The notes beneath the pieces are model-generated. The model did not search any database. It had not been told where the DNA came from and saw only the letters and a program-made list of their open reading frames with translations. The position numbers were made by a program, and so were the translations under genes. Positions 12,301 through 24,300 of a stretch of DNA of 64,000 bases are shown here, piece by piece; position 1 is the first letter of the stretch; every line of letters begins with the position of its first letter. Source of the stretch: Gorsachius magnificus (Eukaryota; Chordata; Aves; Pelecaniformes; Ardeidae); contig CM067084.1 in assembly GCA_034008185.1 (NCBI GenBank), positions 9,443,385 through 9,507,384 on the forward strand, read 5' to 3'.

Positions 12301-15300
12301 TCACACACAGTCACTGTTCAAAAAAGCCTTTTTTCCTTTTTAATTTGGAGTAGCTGACACCGAGACCCAATAAGAAAACAACAACATTTTGCACTAAATG
12401 CACATTCTTGTAAATCAGAACCACACAAGAAGTTAGTGTCAGTAGATGCCTTTTTCTCTTGGGACTTTCAGATTTTGGCTGGACACTGTATACACACACA
12501 CACACACGTTCCTACATATAGCTAAGCATTTTTTATGGTTGATATACTAAATTACTCATCTCCCAGAAAATAAAGGAATAAAAATGTAGAAGTAACTAAG
12601 GAATGTGTATGCAGTCCCTTTCACACTGGGTAACAACGAGCCTAACAGCTCTTTAGCATTGAAGAATGGCGAGAATTACAGAAAAAGGTGTAGCGAGGAG
12701 TCCTTCCTCTGGATGATGCAAGAAAGCTCTGATGTTAAAGTGTAATAAGAGACACTGGTCTGAAAAGATTACATGATATAGAATTCTTGATGGGCAAGAT
12801 GAAAAATCCTAGGTGGCACATAGAGAATATGTAGATGTGTAAAAGGGAAAAAAACGTCCCTATTGGATGATAGAAATCCAGCCTGTAGGTTACTCACTCC
12901 AGTCAGTAACATGCTGTCCTGGTTTCAGCTGGGATAGAGTTAATTTTCTTCACAGAAGCTAGCATAGTGCTGTGCTTTGGATTCAGTGCTAGAAGAATGT
13001 TGATAACACACTGATGTTTTTAGTTGTTGCCAAGCAGTGCTCAGACTGCTCAAGGACTTTTTGAGCTTCTCCTGCTCAGCCAGGTGCATAACAAGCTGGG
13101 AGTACAGCACAGCTAGGACCCAAACTGTCCAAAGAGCTATTCCATACCACATAACGTCATGCTCGGGGGGGGTTAGTCAGTCAGGTCAGTCGGGTCGGTC
13201 GAGTCGGTCGGTTGGTCGCGGGCAGAGTGGTCGCAGCTCGGGCTGTGTGATCGCGGCCCGGGGGGAGTGATCGCTGCTCGGGACGGGCTGGGCATCGGTC
13301 AGCGAGTGGTGAGCAATTGCATTGTGCATCACTTGTTTTATATATTCTGTATATTTTTCTTACCATTATTATTATTATTATTGTTATTCTTCTCTCTTAT
13401 TAAACTGTCTCTATCTCAACCACGGGTCTTACTTTTTTTTCTTTTCTCTGATTCCTCTCCCCCATCCCACTGAGGGAGGGGGGGGAGTGAGCGAGCGGCT
13501 GCGTGGTGCTTAGTTGCCAGCCGGGTTAAACCACGACAGTCCTATTTTGGCGCCCAACGTGGGGCTCGAAGGGTTGAGATAACAACAGATCTGAACATTT
13601 TTAAAACGCATTTGTGATAAGCATTCGTTATATTAGTCTAATAGTTGCTGGTCGCAATGTTGTTTTATTTGCTCTCAGAGTTGCTGTCCTTGTTCATGGA
13701 GTTCTTTTATATATTACCTTACCTGCTGTATGCACTCCCTGTGCTGCTGGTTGTCACTTTTCGCAAGTGGATTAAAGCTACTGTTCTGCTGTACTGTGTA
13801 ATATTGGCTTATGCTATGATAAAATTATTGGTCATCAGGTTAAGCTCATATTTTTACTCAGTATTGCTGTCACCTCTGTATTTTGGGAACCATCTATTGG
13901 GAATTATGAATAATTATACATTTTACTTTTTATCCTCGGAGAGCCAGCCTGTGGGGGAGTCACCTTACTCCATCTTCCCCTTCTTCTCTGAGCTAATTAC
14001 AACAGTTCTTGAGAATGTTGAATATCCTTGGGATGTTCCAACTAGCATGGCCCTATTGCTAGGTCTCCTGAATATAGTTCAGCTTTTACTCAGGGTTAGA
14101 CTCCTACGTAAATTATATACCATCCAAAGATTGATTCCTGCAGCAGGCCCTGCAGCTACTCCAACCTCAGTGACACCCACTGTAGCTACTCCAACTGCAG
14201 ACACAGGCACTGCAGCTACTCCAACCCCTGCGACACCCACTGTAGCTACTCCAGCTGTGGGCATAGGCACTGCTGCTACTCCAGCCTCAGTAACACCCAC
14301 TGTAACTCCTCCAACTGCAGACACAGGCACTGCAGCTACTCCAACCCCAGTGACACCCACTGTAGCTCCTCCAGCCGTAGTCACAGGCACCGCTGCTACT
14401 CCAACCCCTGCAACCTGCACTGCAGCTACTCAAACCCCAGCAACAGGCATTGCAGCTGAAGCAGGGAGCGAACCTGTGCCGGTATCAGTTGCCCCTGTAC
14501 ACAAGAAGAAATCTTGGAAGCGAAAGTCAACTCGTTTAGAAAGGGAGGATGAATCAGGGCCATCACAAAAGGAGGAGGAAGAGGAAGAGCTCATAAATGA
14601 GACAGAAACTACACGGTCTCTATCCTTGGGTGAGCTGCGAGATATGAGAAAAGATTTCAGCGTCGTGCAGGAGAGCATCTTGTCACCTGGTTGCTCCGAT
14701 GCTGGGATAATGGGGCCAGTAGCCTGGAACTGGAGGGTAGAGAAGCCAAACAGCTGGGATCCCTTTCTAGGGAAGGCGGCATTGACAAAGCGATTGGAAA
14801 AGGGACACAAGTCCTCAGCCTCTGGAGGCGACTACTGTCAGCCATGAAGGAAAGATATCCCTTCAAGGAAGATGTCATACATCGCCCAGGCAAATGGACC
14901 ACCGTGGAGAAAGGCATCCAGTACCTGAGGGAATTGGCTGTCCTGGAAGTGATTTATAGTGACCTGGACAATTACCAGTTTGCCTAAAGATCCAGATAGT
15001 GTCCAGTGCACACGACCCATGTGGCGGAAGTTGTTACGGAGCGCACCAACATCATATGCCAACACATGGGCAATAATGAACTGGGAAGCTGGACGGGGAC
15101 CAACAGTGGATGAAATGGCTAGCCAGCTCCGGGAATACGAAGAAAGTATCTCTTCTTCCCTCGTCTCTGCTGTGGAGAAACTGTCCCAAAAGGTTGAACG
15201 ACTCGAAAAGCGTATACCCTACACCTCTCCTGTACAGACCAGTATCTCAGCCATTAGAAGTAAGCGCCCTTCTGCTCAAGGAAAAGAATATCGAGGGTAC

Positions 15301-18300
15301 ACACCACGGGGCACTCTATGGTTTTACCTGCGTGACCATGGAGAGGACATGAGGAAATGGGATGGAAAACCTACCTCAACCCTAGAGGCACGAGTACGCG
15401 AGTTGCAAAGGAAAACAAGCACAAAAGGGGCTCTTCCAAGAAACTTGTTGCTCCAATTTCCAAAGACGGGGTAGATCGTCATTTTTTCAGACAGAATAGA
15501 AGAGCTGATCTTAATTCTGATTGTGATGAAGGAACTTCTGACTCATATACACAAACCATGATCAACAGTGATCAGAATTAGAGGGGCCCTGCCTCCAGCC
15601 AGGTGGAGGAAAGGGACAACCGGGTCTACTGGACTGTGTGGATTCGATGGCCTGGCACGTCAGACCCACAGAAGTATAGAGCTCTAGTAGACACCGGTGC
15701 ACAGTGTACTCTAATGCCATCAAGCCATATAGGGGCAGAATCCATTTGTATTTCTGGAGTGACAGGGGGATCTCAAGAGCTGACTGTATTGGAGGCCGAA
15801 GTGAGCCTAACCGGGAATGAGTGGCAAAAGCACCGCATCGTGACTGGGCCAGATGCTCCGTGCATCCTTGGCATAGACTACCTCAGGAGAGGGTATTTCA
15901 AGGACCCAAAAGGGTACCGTTGGGCTTTTGGTATAGCTGCATTGGAGGCAGAAGAAATTAAGCAGCTATCTACCTTGCCTGGTCTCTCAAAGGACCCTTC
16001 GGTTGTGGGATTGCTGAGTGTTGAAGAACAACAAGTGCCGATTGCCACCACAACAGTGCACAGGCGGCAATATCGCACCAACCGAGACTCCCTGATTCCC
16101 ATCCATAAGCTGATTCGTCGACTGGAGAGCCAAGGAGTGATCAGCAAGACTCACTCACCCTTTAACAGTCCCATATGGCCAGTGAGAAAGTCTGATGGAG
16201 AGTGGAGACTGACAGTAGACTATCGTGGCCTGAATGAAGTTACGCCACCACTGAGTGCTGCCGTGCCGGACATGTTAGAACTTCAATACGAACTGGAGTC
16301 AAAAGCAGCCAAGTGGTATGCCACAATTGATATTGCAAATGCTTTCTTTTCAATCCCTTTGGCAGCAGAGTGCAGGCCACAGTTTGCTTTCACTTGGAGG
16401 GGTATCCAGTATACCTCACAGCCCTACCATTTGCCATGGACTGATCCAGACAGCACTGGAACAGGGTAATGCTCCAGAACACCTGCAATACATTGATGAC
16501 ATCATTGTGTGGGGCAATACAGCAGAAGAAGTTTTTGAGAAAGGGAAGAAAATAGTCCAAATCCTTCTGAAGGCCGGTTTTGCCATAAAACAAAGCAAGG
16601 TCAAGGGACCTGCACAGGAGATCCAGTTTTTAGGAATCAAATGGCAAGATGGACGTCGTCAGATTCCAATGGATGTGATCAACAAAATAACAGCCATGTC
16701 TCCACCAACTAGCAAAAAGGAAACACAAGCTTTCTTGGGCGTTGTGGGTTTTTGGAGAATGCATATTCCAAATTACAGCCAGATTGTAAGCCCTCTCTAC
16801 CAAGTGACCTGGAAGAAGAACGATTTCAAATGGGGCCCTGAACAACGACAAGCCTTTGAACAAATTAAACGGGAGATAGTGCATGCAGTAGCCCTTGGGC
16901 CGGTCCGGGCAGGGCAAGATGTAAAGAATGTGCTCTACACCGCAGCTGGGGAGAATGGCCCTACCTGGAGCCTCTGGCAGAAAGCACCAGGGGAGACTCG
17001 AGGCCGACCCCTAGGCTTTTGGAGTCGGGGATACAGAGGATCTGAAGCCAACTATACTCCAACTGAAAAAGAGATATTAGCAGCATATGAAGGGGTTCGA
17101 GCTGCTTCAGAAGCGATTGGTACTGAAGCACAGCTCCTTCTGGCACCCCGACTGCCGGTGCTGGGCTGGATGTTCAAAGGGAAGGTCCCCTCTACACATC
17201 ATGCAACTGATGCTACGTGGAGTAAGTGGGTCGCACTGATTACACAACGGGCTCGAATAGGAAACCTCAGTCACCCAGGAATCTTGGAAGTGATCACGGA
17301 CTGGCCAGAAGGCAAAGATTTTGGAGTATCACCAGAGGAGGAGGTGGTGCGTGCTGAAGAAGCCCCGCTGTACAATAAATTGCCAGAAAACGAGAAGCAA
17401 TATGCTCTGTTCACTGATGGATCCTGTCGTCTTGTGGGAAAGCATCGAAGGTGGAAGGCTGCTGTATGGAGTCCTACAAGACAAGTTGCAGAGACTGCTG
17501 AAGGAGAAGGTGAATCAAGTCAATTTGCAGAGGTGAAAGCCATCCAGCTGGCTTTAGATATTGCTGAAAGAGAAAAATGGCCAGTGCTCTATCTCTATAC
17601 TGACTCATGGATGGTGGCAAATGCTTTGTGGGATGGTTGCAGCAATGGAAGCAGAGCAACTGGCAGCGCAGGGCAAACCCATCTGGGCAGCCGCATTGTG
17701 GCAAGATATTGCTTCCCGGGTGGAGAACCTGGTTGTAAAGGTACGTCATGTAGATGCTCATGTACCCAAGAGTCGGGCCTCTGAAGAACATCGAAACAAC
17801 CAGCAGGCAGATCAGGCTGCTAAGATTGAAGTGGCTCAGATAGATCTGGACTGGCAACATAAGGGTGAATTGTTTCTAGCTCGGTGGGCCCATGACACCT
17901 CAGGCCATCAAGGAAGAGATGCAACATATAGATGGGCTCGTGATCGAGGGGTGGACTTAACTATGGACGCTATCGCACAGATTATCCATGAATGTGAAAC
18001 ATGTGCTGCGATCAAACAAGCCAAGCGGTTAAAGCCTCTCTGGTATGGAGGACGGTGGCTGAAATACAAATATGGAGAGGCTTGGCAGATTGATTATATC
18101 ACACTTCCACAAACCCGCCATGGCAAGCGCTATGTGCTCACCATGGTGGAAGCGACCACCGGATGGCTGGAAACATATCCCGTGCCCCATGCCACCGCCC
18201 GGAACACTATCCTAGGCCTTGAAAAACAAGTCCTGTGGCGACATGGCACTCCAGAAAGAATTGAGTCAGACAACGGAACTCACTTCCGAAACAGCCTCAT

Positions 18301-21300
18301 AGACAAATGGGCCAAAGAGCATGGCATTGAGTGGGTCTATCACATCCCCTATCATGCACCAGCCTCTGGGAAAATTGAACGATACAATGGACTGTTAAAA
18401 ACTACACTGAAAGCAATGGGTGGTGGAACATTCAAACATTGGGATACACATTTAGCAAAAGCCACCTGGTTAGTCAACACTAGAGGATCTGCCAACCGAG
18501 CTGGCCCTGCGCAATCAAACCTCTTACGTACTGTAGAAGGGGATAAAGTCCCTGTAGTGCATGTAAAAAATATGCTGGGGAAGACAGTCTGGGTTTCTCC
18601 TGCCTCAGGTAAAGGCAAACCCATCCGTGGGATTGCTTTTGCTCAAGGACCTGGCTCTACTTGGTGGGTGATGCGGAAGGACGGGAAGTCCGATGTGTAC
18701 CTCAAAGGGATTTGATTTTGGGTGAAAATAGCCAATGAACTGAATTGTATAATGTTAATTGCTGTATAATATAGTATGTCATCATTTTTACTATTGCTGT
18801 ATATTCTATCAATGGTATAGCAGTAGGAATCGCCCAGATTAAGAAGAATGAATTCTGAAGAAACTAAGGAAGTGCAGCAAATGGAACCAGAACTGACTTC
18901 AGCAAGCAACAACCCAACACCAGACCCCATCTCTCCTGCCCTGAAAGACTGTTACAACAGATGGAGCCCAAAACCGTGGACTAAATGAACCCAATGGACA
19001 TTAGAGCAGTGTCTCAAGACATAATGGATTTGAGAATTTAAGAATATAATTATTTGAAAATGGTGTGATAATAAACTGAAGAGTACAGACTGTCAGCACC
19101 CTAGCATACCGCATAAAATGGTAAGAAAACGGTCTGATATGACCATGTTTTCAGCTGGGCAAATAATTTTCTTCACAACACTCATACTTACTGCCTTTTA
19201 GATTCTTCAGCGTATGCAAAGTTGAGACACATCTGAATTGATTTCTTTATTTGTTTGCCCCAAGAGGCTAGAAGAAATACAACTTATTGATAATTTCGTG
19301 TGACATAGTTCAGCACTGTGAGAAGAACACAAGTCAGTTCAAAAAAGCCTTTTTCTTTTTATTTAGTACCTGAACACTGGACCAATAGAAAACAACCATT
19401 TACCACATAATGCACATCTTGTATAGTCAGTCCACAGCAAGGTTGGTCAGTCGATGCCTTTTTCCTTGGCGCTTCAGATTTTCGGCTGGACTGTGTGACA
19501 CCGCCCACGTCTACATTAGAAGCTTTTTTGGTGTATACTATCTCATCTCCAGAAAAAGGAATAGTAGGTCTAAGGAATTGTATGAGCCCATCACTGGTAA
19601 AAGAGCCTAAAGCTTCTTTAGCATTAAGATAAATTAATAAAGTGTGGTAGATTCTTCTCTCTGATTGCAAAAGCTATGATGTTAAGTGTAATAAGCAACA
19701 TGGTCTGAAAGATTACATATTTATTTCTTATTGGCAAGATTCCTGTGCACATAGAGAAGTGTGTAGATGTGAAAGGCGAAACGTCCTATGGGGTGATTAG
19801 TGCCAGCCGGGTTATCACCATCGACACATGCCACTTTGTCACTCATGCTCTCTTTTACTGCTCTCATTCAATTCAACTTTTTACTTAGTTTCTCAAACTA
19901 CTTCTTCAAAATTCTTCTGATGTCTTTTTGTAAGCTTAGCTTTGCGTGTTTTATAATGGTAACATAGCAGAAGCAGTATTAGTGTGACAGCTTGTTCCTT
20001 CCACCCCTCAATCTCGTACAGAGCAGGGAGAAACCTCTGTGGTCACAGATTAAGACACAAAGATTTGACCAATGTGTACATTATGCTGCTGATTTTTTTT
20101 TTTTAATCCAGTTTGTTAATATACTTCCCAGTTTGAAAAATTCAGGATGTTTTAGCCAGAGCAGTAAATTAACAAGTGTCTGCAAATTCCAGTTTATTCT
20201 TCCTACAGTGTTTATCTAAACTGTTGCTTGTAACAAGCCACTTAGTTATCTGTAACTGCTCAGTTACTGTCTTAGAGACACAATTTACATCACAATAATT
20301 TTTACTGAGCCACTTCTTTCTGTCAACTTCACGTGGGTTCGTAGCAAGTGGCATCAAGTGATATGAACTACTTTTGGATGAAAAATGGGGTTCTGACACT
20401 GCTCTGATGTACCAATACCTAGCAGACTGGAAATGTGATTTAATACTCCTTAGCAGTACTTTTCAAATGACAGTGTCTTCTAGTTTTTGAACTCTGAAAA
20501 AAAACCTGATTTTATTTTTACCTTGCATTCTTCATATTCTCCCCCCATCAGACTGCAGGGGAATGCAGTTAAGGATCAAAATATCTTACTAAGAAAAAGG
20601 AACTGACAAGTGCAAAGGTGGCCATGAAGAGCTGGAGGATGTAAAACTTGATTTTTCACCCCTTTCTGAACCAGAGCCTAACAGGTAAATGGAATTGTAG
20701 AAATGAGATGCAGAAAGTTATGAGGAACTTATGAAAAGATGACAAAGGGTTTCCTACATGGCTATAAATATATGGGAAAAAAAGACTATAAACAAGATGA
20801 TAATCCTCTTTTGTATAACAAGGAGAATCACAAAAGTTTAACTGCCAGCAATGACCAGAACCCTAAGCTTTGTCAATATTTTAATCTATTCTGGAAACAG
20901 GCGAGAAGGCAGCAGGATCTCTTTAAAGAAGACAGTTCCCTTTTCTGTCAGAAAAAAAGAGGCAGGTCTGCCTCCTTTGTCACACAACTGAAATCAGCAA
21001 GAGCAACACTAACTTTAATATTCCAAAAGTTAACAGTAAAAAGCTAGTTTAGATACTCAGGAGGCTCCTCAAGTTAAAAAGCAACTTCAGAATAAAAGGG
21101 AGTGTTTATCTTTTTAACTACTCAACAGTTCAACATGTTAGCCCAAATAGAATCAACTCTAAGATTCTCCATTTATTCCCACAGACATTAACTAAACTGG
21201 GCTTCACTTACTGATGGCTACAGTCACCAGATGTGCATTAAAGTTCTGTCTTGCCAGCAAGCACAATTCATTAGATTTCCAAAAGCCTGGCTCAAACTGA

Positions 21301-24300
21301 AACTTGGCATTAAAACACAAAGAGCCCATATTAGACAGAAGTTTACCAAGCCCCATATCCCATCTCCTAAAGGAGTAGGCAGCAGATAGTTCAGGAAAAT
21401 TAAGGCCTAGGAAAACAGGGTGACTACTTTTTTTGATCAACAGACACATCAACACTTGCTGGATTAGACCCTGTTCTTTAGGAACTTCTGGTGGATTTTC
21501 CTGTTGTGAATTTGGCTGTTTTCATATCTACACTTTTGGCATACACATCATCCTATGACACTTTAATCACATACTGTATATAAAATGTGTTTTAAGGCCT
21601 CTCCACATGTCTGGTTTTCTTTGTTGACTCCTCCTGCACTTTCCTAATTCTCCTATGTCTTGGCTGAAATGAACTGATCAAAACTGCAGATGAAGGTGCA
21701 CCACGTTTACATGTTTAAAGGTATCTTTATTTTTAACTCTCATTCTAAACATTCTATTCATTGTATTAAGTACCACCGAGGACTGCGTGAATGTATTCTT
21801 AGGAGACATCCACACCATCTCCTAAACTGGTTTTTGACTGGTAAGACTAAAGTCAGCACCCAGGATGGCACATTTTAATTTCTTCTGCCATTTTATAATA
21901 AGCCAATAAATGCCTTCACAATTTTTTTCCTGACTGCAGACTTCAATTACTCGGTCACTTTTCCAGATTTCTTCTGAAAAATTAAGACTTGAACACAGAA
22001 CTCACTCTCTTAGTGACCTATGTCCATCACAGAAAAAAAAAAGTCCCTTTAGTTTTAGCTGCTCTTTCTTAACAATTTGTAAGTTATAAATTCATAACAG
22101 GACCTTCCTTTTTTTCTGACAGCCCAATTTCTTATTTATAAATATTTGATGAGAAACTGTCAAAAATCTTTGAAAGTTCAAGTTCAGGTACAGTATTTTC
22201 ACTTAGATCACCTTTACCTAGGCAATCAACATATTCTTTGAAATTTATATTGTATGACAAGTCTAAGTTATCACTGTTTGCCATCTTACGCATTACTAAT
22301 TTCAGTACCACAGACATAAAAGAAGCTTGGTTGTGTATGCACATATGCCTGTAGGAATACATCATCAAGCACTTCACAACTTTAAGTGATGAAAGTATTC
22401 TATTATCTAAGAAATATCTTCATCCATTGCCTTACCTGACTTTTTTGTAGGTTAGCTTCTTCTAGGAGCTGTATGCAATCTTGCACTTTTGCAACAGCAT
22501 CGTACTTCTCCCTTTCGAGACTAGCATACTTTGTCTGAAGCTCTCTGATTCGTTTCTCCAGGGCTGTTCTTTCTGTTCTCAGCTGTTCAGCATCTTGGAC
22601 AGTAACACATAATCTACAAGACAGTAATAATTTTACTGATTTAACAATAAGATGCTTAATTAAGACACTAATTCTTTCAAACTAAACTAATAGGAAGTGT
22701 TTATTCATAAACTGCCAAAACTGCATTCCTGGTTTTCTGCTTGGTTTTGCACAGAGTCTTTTAGTTTACTATTCATCAAGTCCTAGAAAGAAACAGGATT
22801 AAAGGAGTTAACTCTGATATCTAATCTCTGAAGATCCTTAGAAGAGTGTTGCTATCCTGGGATACATCACTGAAAATGTTCTATATTAAAACAGAACAGA
22901 ACAGCCCCAGAAGGAATAAAGTTTTCCTCTGTGGAGGAAATGGAATAATTGGTTGTGGGCAATGAAGTTGCAGCTATTCCATTAGAACAAGAAAACCACT
23001 GGTAATTTTACAACAGCTCAGAAATTCTTATTGTTTAATTATGATTGTCAGTATTGGCAGGCACAAGAAAGGGCAAGAGAGTCTCAGAGGTATCCTCAAA
23101 AAAACCTCAGAAAATTCCACAAGTGCTGCCGGTTCAATAAAGTGCACACGGTTCTAAATATCCACAGCGAGCACTTTGGCAACACTTGAGCTGCCTTTTC
23201 AAGCAGCCATGCTTTTTTACTTTCTAACATGTTTCTAGTAAAACATAGAAAGACAACCACTCTATTTTTGTAGAGCCAAAGCACAATTTTTGTAGAACTA
23301 AAAACCTACAGAAACTAAAACAACTAGCCAATTCCTCAAGACATTCTAAATTAAACTTAAGAGCCTCCACAATGCCTAGGCCAGTGAAATTCATCAAGCA
23401 GATGTAGCCACACAAGGCTGTGCAACTCCTCGAGGCAGTACATGCCCATATAGTCACAAGGTTCACTAGTAATTATTTGGTTCCTAGAGTTATTGAAGAG
23501 TTTGCTAATCATGCTCACAAGGCTGTGACCAAGAAAGGAAAATGAACAGTCACACAGTTATTTCATTAAGAAATTTATTAATTCTTCTTAGCTATGAGGT
23601 CATTTGACTAATGTTAGTAACTGTTCATGATACTTGAATCAAAATCACTGTCCTCAGCTAAGTGTGATATCCTTGGAAAGTGAAGGGGGAAAGAAACCCC
23701 CCACACAAAAGAAACTCACTGAGTCTTACATCTTCCAGTAGATAGTGCTGGAATTAAAGTTCTACTCCTTAGCAGGAGTATAAAGATTGCTGAACTAAGA
23801 CCTGAAACCAAATCTTACTGGAGAGAAAAATCTGTATTCACCTCAAAACCAGCTAGTGTACATGAATTTCAGTGTGAATGTTTTTCTTCAGAACTCCACC
23901 TAAAGCTAACGAGAGTTGAGTAACTAGAATGTCTGCACTAGAATGAAAAATGTACATTCCTCTCTTTTTCTCTCCATTACAGTCAAGAAAAATCAAGTGG
24001 TCTGTTTATCATTTTAAATACACTGATATCATAAGCTGTTCTGAAAGGTTGCAGAACAGAACAAATAAGATAGAGAGCAGCCAACCATAAGATATCTGTA
24101 TTTTGAGAAAACAGAACTGCTCGGGAATGCAAAACCCAGAGGCTGAAAAAAAATGTAGTATTTTATGTCACTTGCATGTATCCCGTTATTAACACCCAGT
24201 GAGTGGTCTTTACCTTGTTTCTAATTGTTTTATACTAGACTGCATTTGCTGCAAGCGTTTGTCAGATGCTGCTTCTCTTTGCTGGGCAGATATCACGTCT

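Larger units (their letters stand above)
12915..13538 (+). repeat. 5' LTR (624 bp)
   Basis: It begins TGTCCTGGTTTCAGC and ends CCACGACA, giving the TG...CA ends of an LTR. It is directly preceded by CATGC and followed nine bases later by a primer-binding site. Inside are a TATA-like TTTATATATTC at about 13338, an (ATT)n run (13365-13382), an ATTAAA polyadenylation hexamer (13399-13404), and a GT/CG-rich region of short GGTCRGTC-type repeats (13174-13218). U3/R/U5 limits are not fixed. Confidence 0.9.
12910..19831 (+). mobile_element. Avian endogenous retrovirus, gag-pro-pol type, antisense in SCLT1 intron
   Basis: The order is: target duplication CATGC (12910-12914), 5' LTR, primer-binding site, first ORF, gag-like region, protease, RT, RNase H, integrase, short 3' non-coding stretch, about 800 bp of misplaced host DNA, the last bases of an LTR, and CATGC again (19827-19831). 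All retroviral parts read on plus, opposite to SCLT1, the orientation usually tolerated in introns. No env ORF is visible. The coding part has several frameshifts, so it is not functional as it stands. A 5-bp duplication and absence of env suit several avian ERV classes. I did not settle the class (ERVL-like or other). Confidence 0.9.

Noticed and set aside
14079..14420. Minus-strand open frame of 113 codons within the ERV
   Set aside because: It is the mirror of the 60-bp Thr/Pro repeat, with a Val/Gly/Ala repeat of the same period; no independent evidence of coding.
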